A DNA stretch of 10,217 nucleotides from Kiritimatiellia bacterium (GCA_016303225.1 JAEDMC010000110.1:1-10217); one strand, 5' to 3'; positions 1-5,829 are shown, counted from the stretch's first letter. Numbers and translations: made by a program. Notes: generated by a model from the letters alone, not told the origin.

Positions 1-52
1 TGTCACGCGGCAAAAGCAACCCTCAAAAAAGGCTCAACTGACGAATTTAGGA

Positions 53-127
53 TTATATCACACCCACCGTCACTTTATCGCCGCAGATGTTGACGCCCCC
101 GTGCCGACCAATCCCACTACGCCTCAA
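53..127 (-). CDS. Possible tiny overlapping ORF (24 aa), TTG start
   Basis: This short reading frame starts with TTG overlapping the TGA of the preceding gene (TTGA). It encodes a glycine-rich peptide containing RHGGVNICGDKVTVGVI and ends at TAA (55-53). The composition looks coding, and tightly packed tiny ORFs of this kind are common in phage-derived clusters. There is no recognised domain and no clear Shine-Dalgarno sequence. It could equally be noncoding sequence or the continuation of the upstream protein after another frame change. From 1 to 52 I see no gene. Confidence 0.25.
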   Translation of the reverse strand: MRRSGIGRHGGVNICGDKVTVGVI

Positions 128-450
128 ATCCCTTTTGTTTCGATCCGCTCTGCGATGTTGTCGAGATGCCGAGCGACATCCTTGACGGCGGACACAACCG
201 TCAGGAATGCCATGTCATGGGAGTGGGTGAGGGTGACACTCGAAGCCCTAGCGGCGGCGGCTTCAAACGCTTCTGCACCGGTGAAAGTGAGCGTGTTGTC
301 CCCTTCGGCGGTGACGCGCAAACAAAACTGCACCCCTGCTAGCGCACCGCTTCGCGGCAGTCCTTCGGACTGGGGGATATTCGCTCGTTCAGGTTCGATG
401 TCGGGGACGACGATGCGCGTTTCTCCGCCAGAAACGGACAGCACATTCAT
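124..450 (-). CDS. Hypothetical protein, 108 aa, probably the 3' part of a frameshifted gene
   Basis: The frame reads naturally, starting near MNVLSVSGGETRIVVPDIEP and ending in an amphipathic segment, VSAVKDVARHLDNIAERIE, that could form a helix or short coiled coil. No known domain is recognised. The same frame stays open upstream of the ATG (back to about 531), giving AGSAHLHDRA before the methionine. It may therefore be the continuation of the gene starting at 625 after a one-base shift near 480, not an independent gene. Residues about 27-39 (PQSEGLPRSGALA) are encoded by a palindromic insert at 344-375. The ATG at 450 lacks a good Shine-Dalgarno sequence, which also argues for the continuation model. 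A phage or prophage structural or accessory protein is possible but unproven. Confidence 0.45.
   Translation of the reverse strand: MNVLSVSGGETRIVVPDIEPERANIPQSEGLPRSGALAGVQFCLRVTAEGDNTLTFTGAEAFEAAAARASSVTLTHSHDMAFLTVVSAVKDVARHLDNIAERIETKGI
344..375. repeat. Palindromic element with a GTCCTTCGGAC core inside an ORF
   Basis: The stretch contains CGCTTCGC followed by the hairpin CAGTCC-TTC-GGACTG. The same two blocks, CGCTTCGC and GTCCTTCGGAC, recur in the gene-free region around 766-796 (arms TTTGTCC/GGACAAA). Here the element lies in frame within the 108-aa ORF, adding QSEGLPRSG-like residues without a stop. This resembles, by principle only, palindromic elements that insert into genes. Confidence 0.5.
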
Positions 451-625
451 CGCTCGATCGTGAAGATGGGCGCTTCCGGCGGTCGATGCGGTGGATGGGC
501 CGGTTGAGTTGGTTTCCGAAGCAGAGGTAGGTTATCCCCTCGCTCCGCTTGATGAGATACGGATCAAGCGTCCGTCGCTTGAACCATTGCGACGTCGCCT
601 CAAAGCCATAGCAGTCAATTTGCAT
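389..625 (-). CDS. Hypothetical protein, 78 aa as read, N-terminal part credible
   Basis: The start is well supported: a GAAAGGAGC Shine-Dalgarno region lies about 6 bases before the ATG at 625. Residues 1-48 look like real protein (MQIDCYGFEATSQWF, then GITYLCFGNQLNRPIHRID). After residue 48 the sequence turns arginine- and serine-rich with a low-complexity feel, and it overlaps the credible reading frame of the 108-aa ORF. The simplest reading is one gene of roughly 165 residues, disrupted by a single extra base near 480. No slippery heptamer is visible, so programmed shifting is not supported. The alternative is two overlapping small genes. Function is unknown; the arrangement recalls small phage genes. 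Confidence 0.5.
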   Translation of the reverse strand: MQIDCYGFEATSQWFKRRTLDPYLIKRSEGITYLCFGNQLNRPIHRIDRRKRPSSRSSDECAVRFWRRNAHRRPRHRT

Positions 626-657
626 GGCGTAGCTCCTTTCGTTTGGGTGTGAACGAT

Positions 658-680
658 GAGCGCGGCAGGACTGCCGCGCT
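658..680. repeat. REP-like palindrome copy 1
   Basis: AGCGCGGCAG-GA-CTGCCGCGCT is a perfect 10-bp inverted repeat (659-680) that would form a very stable hairpin. There is no T-run directly after it on either strand, so it is not a textbook intrinsic terminator. Confidence 0.7.
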
Positions 681-699
681 GAGTAAAATGAGAATAGAC

Positions 700-722
700 G
701 AGCGCGGCAGAACTACCGCGCT
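700..722. repeat. REP-like palindrome copy 2
   Basis: This is a second copy of the palindrome at 658-680 in the same orientation. It has one arm mismatch (CTACC in place of CTGCC) and an outer G:C pair added. The spacing between copies is 42 bases, and the 3' flank AAAATGGGAA matches the AAAATGAGAA after copy 1. The repeated unit is therefore about 40 bp, not just the palindrome. Confidence 0.65.
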
Positions 723-880
723 CAAAATGGGAACGCGCAGCCACATGTGCGCCCTACGCTTCGCTACGGGTTTGTCCTTCGGACAAAGCTACCCTACGAA
801 AACACGCCGCGTTTTCTCCGGTGCATTTCGCTCACTCGAACGCGGCACTCACATGAAACTCAAAAAGGGGACTCCGAGCT

Positions 881-912
881 GACCCTAATGGTGGGTTAAA
901 AGTGGTGTGGTT
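881..912 (+). repeat. Left 32-bp imperfect inverted repeat
   Basis: The sequence begins GACCCTAATGGTGGG and ends GTGGTGTGGTT. Read on the plus strand it matches the minus-strand sequence of 1242-1211 at 25 of 32 positions without gaps. Its inner end overlaps the stop codon of the small winged-helix ORF. Confidence 0.6.
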
Positions 913-1186
913 AGGCACGGACCACCGCCTTTCCCTTGCGCAAAATCCAATACTGCTTGCCGGACAAATAGCGATTCTTCTCGCCTCCAGCAACCGCGAA
1001 GTATCCCGACTTCGCAAGCGGCGTCAGGTAGCGGTCCGCGAAGAAATTCGCGCTGGCGATTCCGAGAGCCGCGCGAAGTTCGGCCGGACGCCTCGGGCCA
1101 TCCGCCAGCCGCTTCAGGATGTCGTACGCCACCTTGTCACTGCCCTTTTTCGAGAAGCCGTCTTGCTTTCTGCTGCTTCTCATCAT
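911..1186 (-). CDS. Small winged-helix protein or C-terminal remnant of a Fic/AlbA_2-type protein
   Basis: The 91-residue product has a basic N-terminus. A winged-helix-like segment follows at about residues 16-86: DKVAYDILKRL, a turn ADGPRRPAEL, the putative recognition helix ALGIASANFFADRYLTPL, then a wing with NRYLSGKQYWIL. The pattern resembles the C-terminal winged helix seen after Fic or AlbA_2 domains (RAEL...FxxRYLxPLxxxGxI). It may bind DNA. I chose the ATG at 1186 because AAAAAGGGG lies about 10 bases upstream; an in-frame TTG at 1225 would add 13 residues drawn from the inverted repeat. It lies 95 bases after the adenine methyltransferase and could be co-transcribed. It may be a broken C-terminus of a host gene split by the island, or a free-standing regulator. 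Confidence 0.55.
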   Translation of the reverse strand: MMRSSRKQDGFSKKGSDKVAYDILKRLADGPRRPAELRAALGIASANFFADRYLTPLAKSGYFAVAGGEKNRYLSGKQYWILRKGKAVVRA

Positions 1187-1210
1187 CGACCGAGAGCCCC
1201 TTTTTCGCAC

Positions 1211-1242
1211 AACCCCACCACCCAAACCCCACCATTATGGTC
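1211..1242 (-). repeat. Right 32-bp imperfect inverted repeat, G-rich
   Basis: On the minus strand it begins GACCATAATGGTGGGG and ends GTGGTGGGGTT, pairing with 881-912 in inverted orientation (25 of 32 identical). The minus strand carries closely spaced G-runs (GGGG, GGG, GG, GGGG) that could form a G-quadruplex-like structure just upstream of the small ORF. I see no target-site duplication immediately outside the two repeats. Confidence 0.6.
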
Positions 1243-1281
1243 TAACCCTCAAAAGCCACCGTAGATTTCCAATGTCGAAGT

Positions 1282-2352
1282 TTATGCGTTTTTCGCGACT
1301 AGCAACACTTCTTTAGAACTGGATTTGCTTAATGCGTACTTAATCTCCCAGCTTTCAAAAACATCTACATCTCTGTAATGCTTTTTGAGCATCGTTCGCA
1401 ATTCATCCACAGTTGGAATGCCATCAGACCTATAGGAAATTGCCAATATAGATTTTGAGTAATGCTCGATAAGTTTTTCAAATTCGCCTACGATTTTGCT
1501 CTTGTCACACCAAGGATTTGGACTGCGCTTCAACCGCTTGTGCATCGAATTGTAATCGACTAAATTTTTCCATTGATCGTACTGTGCAAGACCAGTCAAG
1601 AAATGATAGAAATCAGCATAATCTACATTCTTGCCCGACGCCCCAATATATGGAGTGTCGATATACACCAAGTCATACTCGTTCTTGATCAAAACCGCGT
1701 CTTGACATATTGACCGGCACGGCACACTCGAATCAAATGATGCCGCATTAATCTCCCTTACAAATTTCTTAAAGTGAGTTTCAAATGGGGTGTCCCACGT
1801 TTTTTTATTCCCGAATGATCGCTCAACCTCTTGCATCCGCACATAGAGATTTTTACGGTGAAATAGGTTGTATGGCCTCTTGATGATACAAGCTTGGAAC
1901 AAAGCAAAATAGGCCATCGCTTGCTTATAGGGATCTTTCATGTTTCGGATATTGAAAGACACCTTATCGAGCCATCTGTTCTCCTCATCCGTATAATAGA
2001 TGTCCTTGAAAGTCTCTTCGATAAATCTCGGAGCTTGATTGGCTCGCGCAACATCCAGAATGGCCGCAACATCTTCATCAAGCAAAACAGACCCTTGATT
2101 TTCGATCAAAGCCTTTCCGATAAGAGCATTAAATGGAAGAATGTCATTATAGGTTACTGATTTTGACTCCTGCTTCGCTCGATATGCAAAGCAACCAGTT
2201 CCTCCAAATGCATCAAGGCAAGAATCAAAGTGCAAATCCTTGATACACAACCAAATCCAATCTATGAATTTCTGCTTGCTGCCTTGATAGCGGGTCGACG
2301 GGAATTTCCCTGTCGCCCGAGCAAACAACTCATCTTGAACGGGTTTAGCCAT
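1282..2352 (-). CDS. Type II DNA adenine-N6 methyltransferase, D12 class
   Basis: This 356-residue protein transfers a methyl group from S-adenosylmethionine to adenine and should protect the site cut by the EcoRV-like enzyme upstream. The motif order is that of the alpha (D12) class. Motif X, RYQGSKQKFIDWI, is at residues 21-33; motif I, LDAFGGTGCFAY, at 46-57; and catalytic motif IV reads DTPY (232-235) in place of the usual DPPY. A typical late motif, ISYRSDGIP, is at 305-313. The ATG overlaps the endonuclease stop by one base (TGATG), a sign of translational coupling. Its partner makes GATATC methylation likely, but the sequence alone does not prove specificity. It looks more like the RYxGSK-type D12 enzymes than like M.EcoRV as I remember it, and it is longer (M.EcoRV is about 300 residues). 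Confidence 0.9.
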   Translation of the reverse strand: MAKPVQDELFARATGKFPSTRYQGSKQKFIDWIWLCIKDLHFDSCLDAFGGTGCFAYRAKQESKSVTYNDILPFNALIGKALIENQGSVLLDEDVAAILDVARANQAPRFIEETFKDIYYTDEENRWLDKVSFNIRNMKDPYKQAMAYFALFQACIIKRPYNLFHRKNLYVRMQEVERSFGNKKTWDTPFETHFKKFVREINAASFDSSVPCRSICQDAVLIKNEYDLVYIDTPYIGASGKNVDYADFYHFLTGLAQYDQWKNLVDYNSMHKRLKRSPNPWCDKSKIVGEFEKLIEHYSKSILAISYRSDGIPTVDELRTMLKKHYRDVDVFESWEIKYALSKSSSKEVLLVAKNA

Positions 2353-3131
2353 CAGCTCAACCTCTTAAACGCCTTATATTCTGTAAGGTTAGTATAGTAG
2401 GGTTCTGATAACTCAGCCTTTCTTGCCATATCCTTAGTCAGATAGTGCATCCAGTAATCGTCAAAAATCTCTTCTCCAAGTTCAGCAAAAGGACCTTTCC
2501 CTCCAATCAGCGCAGATATATCGCTAACCGATCCAATATTCTTGGTGTTTCCACTCCCCGCACGATCAATAGCAATTCGCCATTTCTCCTGAACGAAAAA
2601 GCTGAAGTTCTTGATGACTGATTTTATGTCGTCAAGGTTTTCAAGCCGATACACCTTAAACTCATCATCACCACCATCGGCAAGCGAGTAAATGATCCCG
2701 AGGACAACATGCGCTTTATAATTACCATATGGGTGAGTTACATTTTTTGTGCTTGTCCTTTCGCGGAAATAGCCGGTAAATGCACCCAGCGTCATACCGT
2801 TAATGGAACTACTATTCTTTCGGTAACTGCTCTTTATATCAACAGCAAACAGGTTACCGTCCCGATCTATAAAAGTCATATCAGGATAGAAATTCTGTTC
2901 TTTCGTCAGTTCAAGACGCAATCCGTTGTCATGGGCGAACTTACATATCTTCGGGAAGATATAGAGTTCGACAATTTTTGAAACAACCTTTGTGTCAGTC
3001 GAAATAGTGTAAATATCGCGGTGTGTGTCTATAAAACCCTTGACCGTCCAAGCACCATTGTCATCTTGAACGCCATCCGCAAAAGTCGAAACGGCGTTTC
3101 GCAACCTTTCAATAAACTCTTGTTTTTCCAT
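2352..3131 (-). CDS. EcoRV-family type II restriction endonuclease
   Basis: The 259-residue protein aligns along its length with EcoRV (245 residues), a Mg-dependent homodimer that cuts GATATC. The matching blocks are TDTKVVSKIVELYIFP (45-60), EQNFYPDMTF (78-87), FAVDIKSSY (95-103), KWRIAIDRAGSGNTKNIGS (183-201) and DDYWMHY (224-230). The active-site residues D84, D98 and K100 correspond to EcoRV D74, D90 and K92; E55 corresponds to E45. The recognition loop GSGNTKN keeps the EcoRV GSGNT core, with lysine replacing threonine at its sixth position. GATATC recognition is therefore predicted, by inference. A strong AAGGAGGT lies 7 bases before the ATG. The gene follows a 65-residue ORF and is coupled to the adenine methyltransferase. 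Its base composition is visibly AT-richer than the right flank, consistent with horizontal acquisition. Confidence 0.93.
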   Translation of the reverse strand: MEKQEFIERLRNAVSTFADGVQDDNGAWTVKGFIDTHRDIYTISTDTKVVSKIVELYIFPKICKFAHDNGLRLELTKEQNFYPDMTFIDRDGNLFAVDIKSSYRKNSSSINGMTLGAFTGYFRERTSTKNVTHPYGNYKAHVVLGIIYSLADGGDDEFKVYRLENLDDIKSVIKNFSFFVQEKWRIAIDRAGSGNTKNIGSVSDISALIGGKGPFAELGEEIFDDYWMHYLTKDMARKAELSEPYYTNLTEYKAFKRLS

Positions 3132-3138
3132 TTCAAAA

Positions 3139-3146
3139 ACCTCCTT
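3139..3146 (-). promoter_or_regulatory. Strong Shine-Dalgarno for the EcoRV-like gene
   Basis: AAGGAGGT lies 7 bases upstream of the ATG at 3131. It is the best ribosome binding site in the operon and gives the endonuclease its own initiation signal. The two methyltransferases, by contrast, start by stop-start overlap with the gene before them. Confidence 0.7.
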
Positions 3147-3151
3147 GGTGG

Positions 3152-3349
3152 TTAGCCGACTACGATTTTAAAATAAAATCGGCGTAATTGGAATATTCTT
3201 TCGGCGAATTGCTTGTTGTTGGAATCATTCAATTTTATGCCGAATTCTTCGGCAACATGCCGCTTGAACTCCGTTTCTGTAATTCTGACCCTCTTCGCGA
3301 ACGGAGGACGGGAACACTCTATCCAATCCTTAAACTCTTGTTTTGTCAT
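3152..3349 (-). CDS. Small protein of unknown function (65 aa) preceding the EcoRV-like endonuclease
   Basis: The ATG at 3349 overlaps the stop of the 255-residue gene (TGATG) and follows GGGAGAG. An in-frame extension to 3388 is possible but poorer. The product is charged and basic: MTKQEFKDWIECSRPPF, then RITETEFKRHVAEEFGIKL and a basic aromatic C-terminus, RRFYFKIVVG. The position, small size and coupling directly before a restriction gene recall controller (C) proteins. However, I see no standard helix-turn-helix of that family, so a regulatory role is only positional inference. Its first residues (MTKQEF) resemble those of the downstream endonuclease (MEKQEF), possibly by chance. The stop lies 20 bases before the endonuclease start. 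Confidence 0.65.
   Translation of the reverse strand: MTKQEFKDWIECSRPPFAKRVRITETEFKRHVAEEFGIKLNDSNNKQFAERIFQLRRFYFKIVVG
3163..3181 (-). promoter_or_regulatory. AT-rich hairpin before the EcoRV-like gene
   Basis: CGATTTTA-TTT-TAAAATCG forms an 8-bp perfect stem with a 3-base loop in the mRNA. It lies at the very end of the 65-residue gene, 16 bases before the Shine-Dalgarno of the endonuclease. It could modulate translation, pausing or mRNA processing. It has no following U-run, so it is not a normal terminator. Confidence 0.35.
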
Positions 3350-4116
3350 CACACTCTCCCTTCGATAGTTAATACAGCCCAATGGCAAGACGGTATGCTG
3401 AAGTCTTCATACGCAGCATGTGCTGAAATTGTCATGACTTGCAAATCTCGTTTTGCCGCGGCCAAATCCACATCTCTTAACAGTTGGTAAGAACACAATG
3501 TCACAGACGCACAATCAGACTGAATCAATTTGAAAAGAAATTCCACATCGCGTTTCCGTCCTTCTCGTAAACAGTTGGGAAGAACGGACAGCACCCGGGT
3601 GTTATTTGAAAAATCAAGCGCATCTACTATTTCGCATGTCTGCTGTTGAGTTGTCAAAATGACATCGCGACATATGCACGCTTCAATAGCGTCATCGTCA
3701 AATAGCTGACAACTTTTGGCATCACTTGCAGACAGGCACATACCTACAAGATCGCCAACGCCCGCGTTGACAAAACATGCTCGCGAACCTCTAACTCCCC
3801 TGAACTTAAGCATTAACAGATTACACAGCTCTTTTGAAAATGCACAACGCCCGTAGTCGCCAGATGAAGTTCGGGCCAATGCATATTCGTACATCTTGGG
3901 AAAGTTGGCAATCCGTAGTATTCCGCTCTTTGATTCTCCATGCCCGACCAGATAACGACAAATACGGGACCATGTTTCTGCACGGCCATGCAACGACAAG
4001 TCATTTTCGTAGTCGGACCATGAATATCGTGCAAAGTTTCGGATTATTCCAGAGCCGCCCAATGCATGCATAGATAGGGAAGCGGATAGTCCTAAACAAA
4101 ACTCTCTGCGCGTCAT
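3349..4116 (-). CDS. Unknown protein with Tat-like N-terminus (255 aa)
   Basis: The N-terminus MTRREFCLGLSASLSMHALG looks like a twin-arginine signal (RR at residues 3-4, then a hydrophobic stretch to about 20), which would mean export in a folded state. The rest is mixed alpha/beta in appearance and unusually rich in cysteine (C7, 53, 91, 98, 114, 127, 136, 147, 149, 161, 182, 202, 208, 244), with no motif I can assign. The ATG overlaps the preceding stop by four bases (ATGA), and its own stop overlaps the next ATG (TGATG). It is thus locked into the operon between the two restriction modules. An exported protein in a restriction operon would be odd. The RR pair may instead be coincidental, making this a cytoplasmic protein of a new type. 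Function unknown. Confidence 0.6.
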   Translation of the reverse strand: MTRREFCLGLSASLSMHALGGSGIIRNFARYSWSDYENDLSLHGRAETWSRICRYLVGHGESKSGILRIANFPKMYEYALARTSSGDYGRCAFSKELCNLLMLKFRGVRGSRACFVNAGVGDLVGMCLSASDAKSCQLFDDDAIEACICRDVILTTQQQTCEIVDALDFSNNTRVLSVLPNCLREGRKRDVEFLFKLIQSDCASVTLCSYQLLRDVDLAAAKRDLQVMTISAHAAYEDFSIPSCHWAVLTIEGRV

Positions 4117-4643
4117 GTTGCTGCCCCCATCCCTTTCAACGCATCAACCGCCCGGCACTTCGCCGAAGGGACGGCATTGGCAAGTATCCTGACGAATTCT
4201 GCTTGATTTTCGTCGAAAGCAATCCCGCCAGCGGTTGCATAAACGCGCATCGCCCCTCGACATTGAACCGAGTTGGCCAGCTTGTCAACACCGCTGAACG
4301 CGCTTCCTTCAAATACATCGGTCGCGCGGTTCGGGTCGCAGTTCGTCGAGAGTTGCGAACAACAAACGCGCGCACCAGCTGTTGCCGCGCCCTTGATGTA
4401 GTTGACGTTCGGCAACTTGTACTGATTGTTGCGACCGACCGAAACAAAGATGTTCGTTGGACACAAATCGTGGCAGAAGAACCTCCAAGAGTCCTGAGTC
4501 CAAACTTTCTTCGTTCCTTGCGGATGCCCGTGATGAGGTTCTGGAAAACCCGTGTAGTAACAGATACGAGGCGCGCCAGATTCGGCGCACCTCTGCAACT
4601 GTTGTCTGCCCTTGAAAGTTCCACGTTTCACATCACGACTCAT
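4113..4643 (-). CDS. Cysteine-rich protein of unknown function (176 aa)
   Basis: No family is recognised. The N-terminus is basic (MSRDVKRGTFKGRQQLQRC). A central block has clustered cysteine and histidine residues: C28, HHGH at 37-40, CHDLC at 57-61, CC at 94-95, C102 and C128. These could bind a metal. The C-terminal third (FDENQAEFVRILANAVPS...) looks helical. No signal peptide or membrane segment is seen. An AAAGG sequence lies 10 bases before the ATG at 4643, and the stop overlaps the next gene by ATGA, so the two are likely made together. It starts 79 bases after the cytosine methyltransferase. Other frames across the region are poorer: basic, serine/arginine-rich and without a natural look. 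It may be a degraded gene, but the intact overlap with the next gene argues against that. Confidence 0.55.
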   Translation of the reverse strand: MSRDVKRGTFKGRQQLQRCAESGAPRICYYTGFPEPHHGHPQGTKKVWTQDSWRFFCHDLCPTNIFVSVGRNNQYKLPNVNYIKGAATAGARVCCSQLSTNCDPNRATDVFEGSAFSGVDKLANSVQCRGAMRVYATAGGIAFDENQAEFVRILANAVPSAKCRAVDALKGMGAAT

Positions 4644-4722
4644 TACAGAAATGCCTTTAAATTGTATGTGTTAGGATTGTCTTACGATCCGAGACCTCCT
4701 GTTGGGGGTTATGGTTTGAAGT
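4644..4722 (-). other. Only sizeable gap inside the operon
   Basis: This 79-base gap follows the cytosine methyltransferase. The methyltransferase stop overlaps an ATG (ATGA) that opens a five-codon frame, MNFKP, and then stops. A perfect-looking AGGAGGT follows within this gap (4698-4704) but has no ATG, GTG or TTG at usable spacing. This could be the scar of a lost gene start, with the two original restriction units joined here. No promoter or terminator is obvious. Confidence 0.35.
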
Positions 4723-5829
4723 TCATGAAATCACCTTTGCGAGAACGGCCAGCGACGCGGCCTTGATTGCGGGATCGACCGCACGTTTGGCGAGGTCGGA
4801 GAGGGTCGAATGCTTGTCCGAATGGGCCTTGTGCAGCTTCAAATAGCTGATGACCGACTGCGCGAGCTTGTAAGAGAACATCGGAGGCACGGCATTGCCG
4901 ATCATCGTGAACTGCTGTTCCTTCGTGCCAGAGAATTCGTACCAGTCGGGGAAGGACTGCAACCGCGCCGCTTCACGGACAGACAGCCGACGGCGACGAC
5001 CATCTTCAAGCCGGATGCGGTGCATGTCGCTCGTACAGCCCGCGAGATTGCGACAGGTCAGCGTCCGCGCCGGTTCGTCGAGCCGCAAGTCACGCGGACG
5101 ACTGCAATGCGACGCCTTTTCATACGCGGCAATGTAGCGATCCATTGAGGGAGTCAGAAACTCGGCATCGTCGGGAATCGTGGCGAGCTTGTCCGCAAGC
5201 GCTTCGCCGGAAGTCACCTCGTGCATCGTCTCTTCGGGGAACTTGAATCCGCCGCGATGCCCGACGATCACCAGCCGCTCGCGCTTCTGCGGTACGTCGT
5301 AGTTGGACATGCGGACGACCTTGTACTCGACCTCGTACCCAAGTGCCTTGAACTGCTCAAGGATCGACTGAAAATACTTCTCGTCGAGTTCAGGCAAGCC
5401 CTTGACATTCTCGCAAACCCAGATTTTCGGCTGAACCTTGCGAATCGCCGCAATGTAGGCGGGAAATCCGTCCCGTGCATCGTCCTTGCCCTTGCGCTTG
5501 CCGCGACGGCTGAACGGCTGACAGGGCGGACCACCGAGAATGACATCCGCTTGCGGGTACTCCGTCTCTTCGGTGAGCATTTCGTTCCGGCACTCGGAAT
5601 TGAGATTGGCCCGATAAGTCTCACAGCACTCCAGCTTCATTTCGTAGCCAATCGTCTTCACGCCCGCACACTCGAAGCCAAGCGACAGTCCGCCGCATCC
5701 GGCAAACAGATCTATCGCGAGATAAGGCCGCTCTTGCGGAAGCTGAAGCGTTTCATTCAAAAACGCAATCCAGCCCCGTTCGGCATGAGGGGAATCGAAG
5801 AGGGAAAGCTGTGTCGATTTCTTGCTCAT
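4723..5829 (-). CDS. Type II DNA (cytosine-5) methyltransferase
   Basis: The 368-residue enzyme transfers methyl from S-adenosylmethionine to carbon 5 of cytosine. All the core motifs are present in order: motif I, AIDLFAGCGGLSLGFE (38-53); motif IV, GGPPCQPFS with catalytic C103; motif VI, ENV (140-142); motif VIII, QKRERLVIVG (181-190); and motif X, GNAVPP (311-316). The target recognition region between VIII and IX is short (about 190-250), as in single-specificity enzymes. I chose the ATG at 5829 because it overlaps the upstream endonuclease stop (ATGA). An upstream extension to 5919 would only read inside that gene. Its expected role is self-protection against the BsuBI/PstI-family enzyme. 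Families of that nuclease are best known with adenine methyltransferases, so this pairing is notable. Target sequence cannot be read from the protein. Confidence 0.95.
   Translation of the reverse strand: MSKKSTQLSLFDSPHAERGWIAFLNETLQLPQERPYLAIDLFAGCGGLSLGFECAGVKTIGYEMKLECCETYRANLNSECRNEMLTEETEYPQADVILGGPPCQPFSRRGKRKGKDDARDGFPAYIAAIRKVQPKIWVCENVKGLPELDEKYFQSILEQFKALGYEVEYKVVRMSNYDVPQKRERLVIVGHRGGFKFPEETMHEVTSGEALADKLATIPDDAEFLTPSMDRYIAAYEKASHCSRPRDLRLDEPARTLTCRNLAGCTSDMHRIRLEDGRRRRLSVREAARLQSFPDWYEFSGTKEQQFTMIGNAVPPMFSYKLAQSVISYLKLHKAHSDKHSTLSDLAKRAVDPAIKAASLAVLAKVIS

Larger units (their letters stand above)
626..880. repeat. Gene-free stretch built from palindromic repeats
   Basis: No convincing gene lies here. 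It holds two copies of a GC-rich palindrome (658-680 and 700-722), each followed by an AAAATG(A/G)GAA block. It also holds an imperfect GCGCA/TGCGC hairpin (731-748), the GTCCTTCGGAC hairpin (about 774-790), and an imperfect AAAAC...GTTTT dyad (about 799-815). Reading frames across it only translate these repeats. It may act as a bidirectional terminator or a REP-like cluster between transcription units. Confidence 0.55.

Noticed and set aside
101..463. Plus-strand open frame of 120 codons
   Set aside because: It is serine/threonine/alanine-rich, with no ribosome site, and lies opposite a better minus-strand frame.
643..882. Plus-strand open frame of 79 codons with repeated DERGRT motifs
   Set aside because: The repeated peptide is only the translation of the two REP-like palindromes.
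18..1254. Direct repeat AACCCTCAAAA (18-28 and 1244-1254) as integration boundaries
   Set aside because: Only 11 bases of simple sequence match. It lies within, not around, the restriction island and has no integrase beside it.
902..1264. Plus-strand frames over the small winged-helix ORF
   Set aside because: They are proline- and arginine-rich with no motif, while the minus strand gives a coherent winged-helix pattern.
4203..4766. Plus-strand open frame of 187 codons opposite the cysteine-rich gene
   Set aside because: It lacks a ribosome site and runs into the end of the cytosine methyltransferase. The minus-strand frame shows the ATGA coupling expected in this operon.
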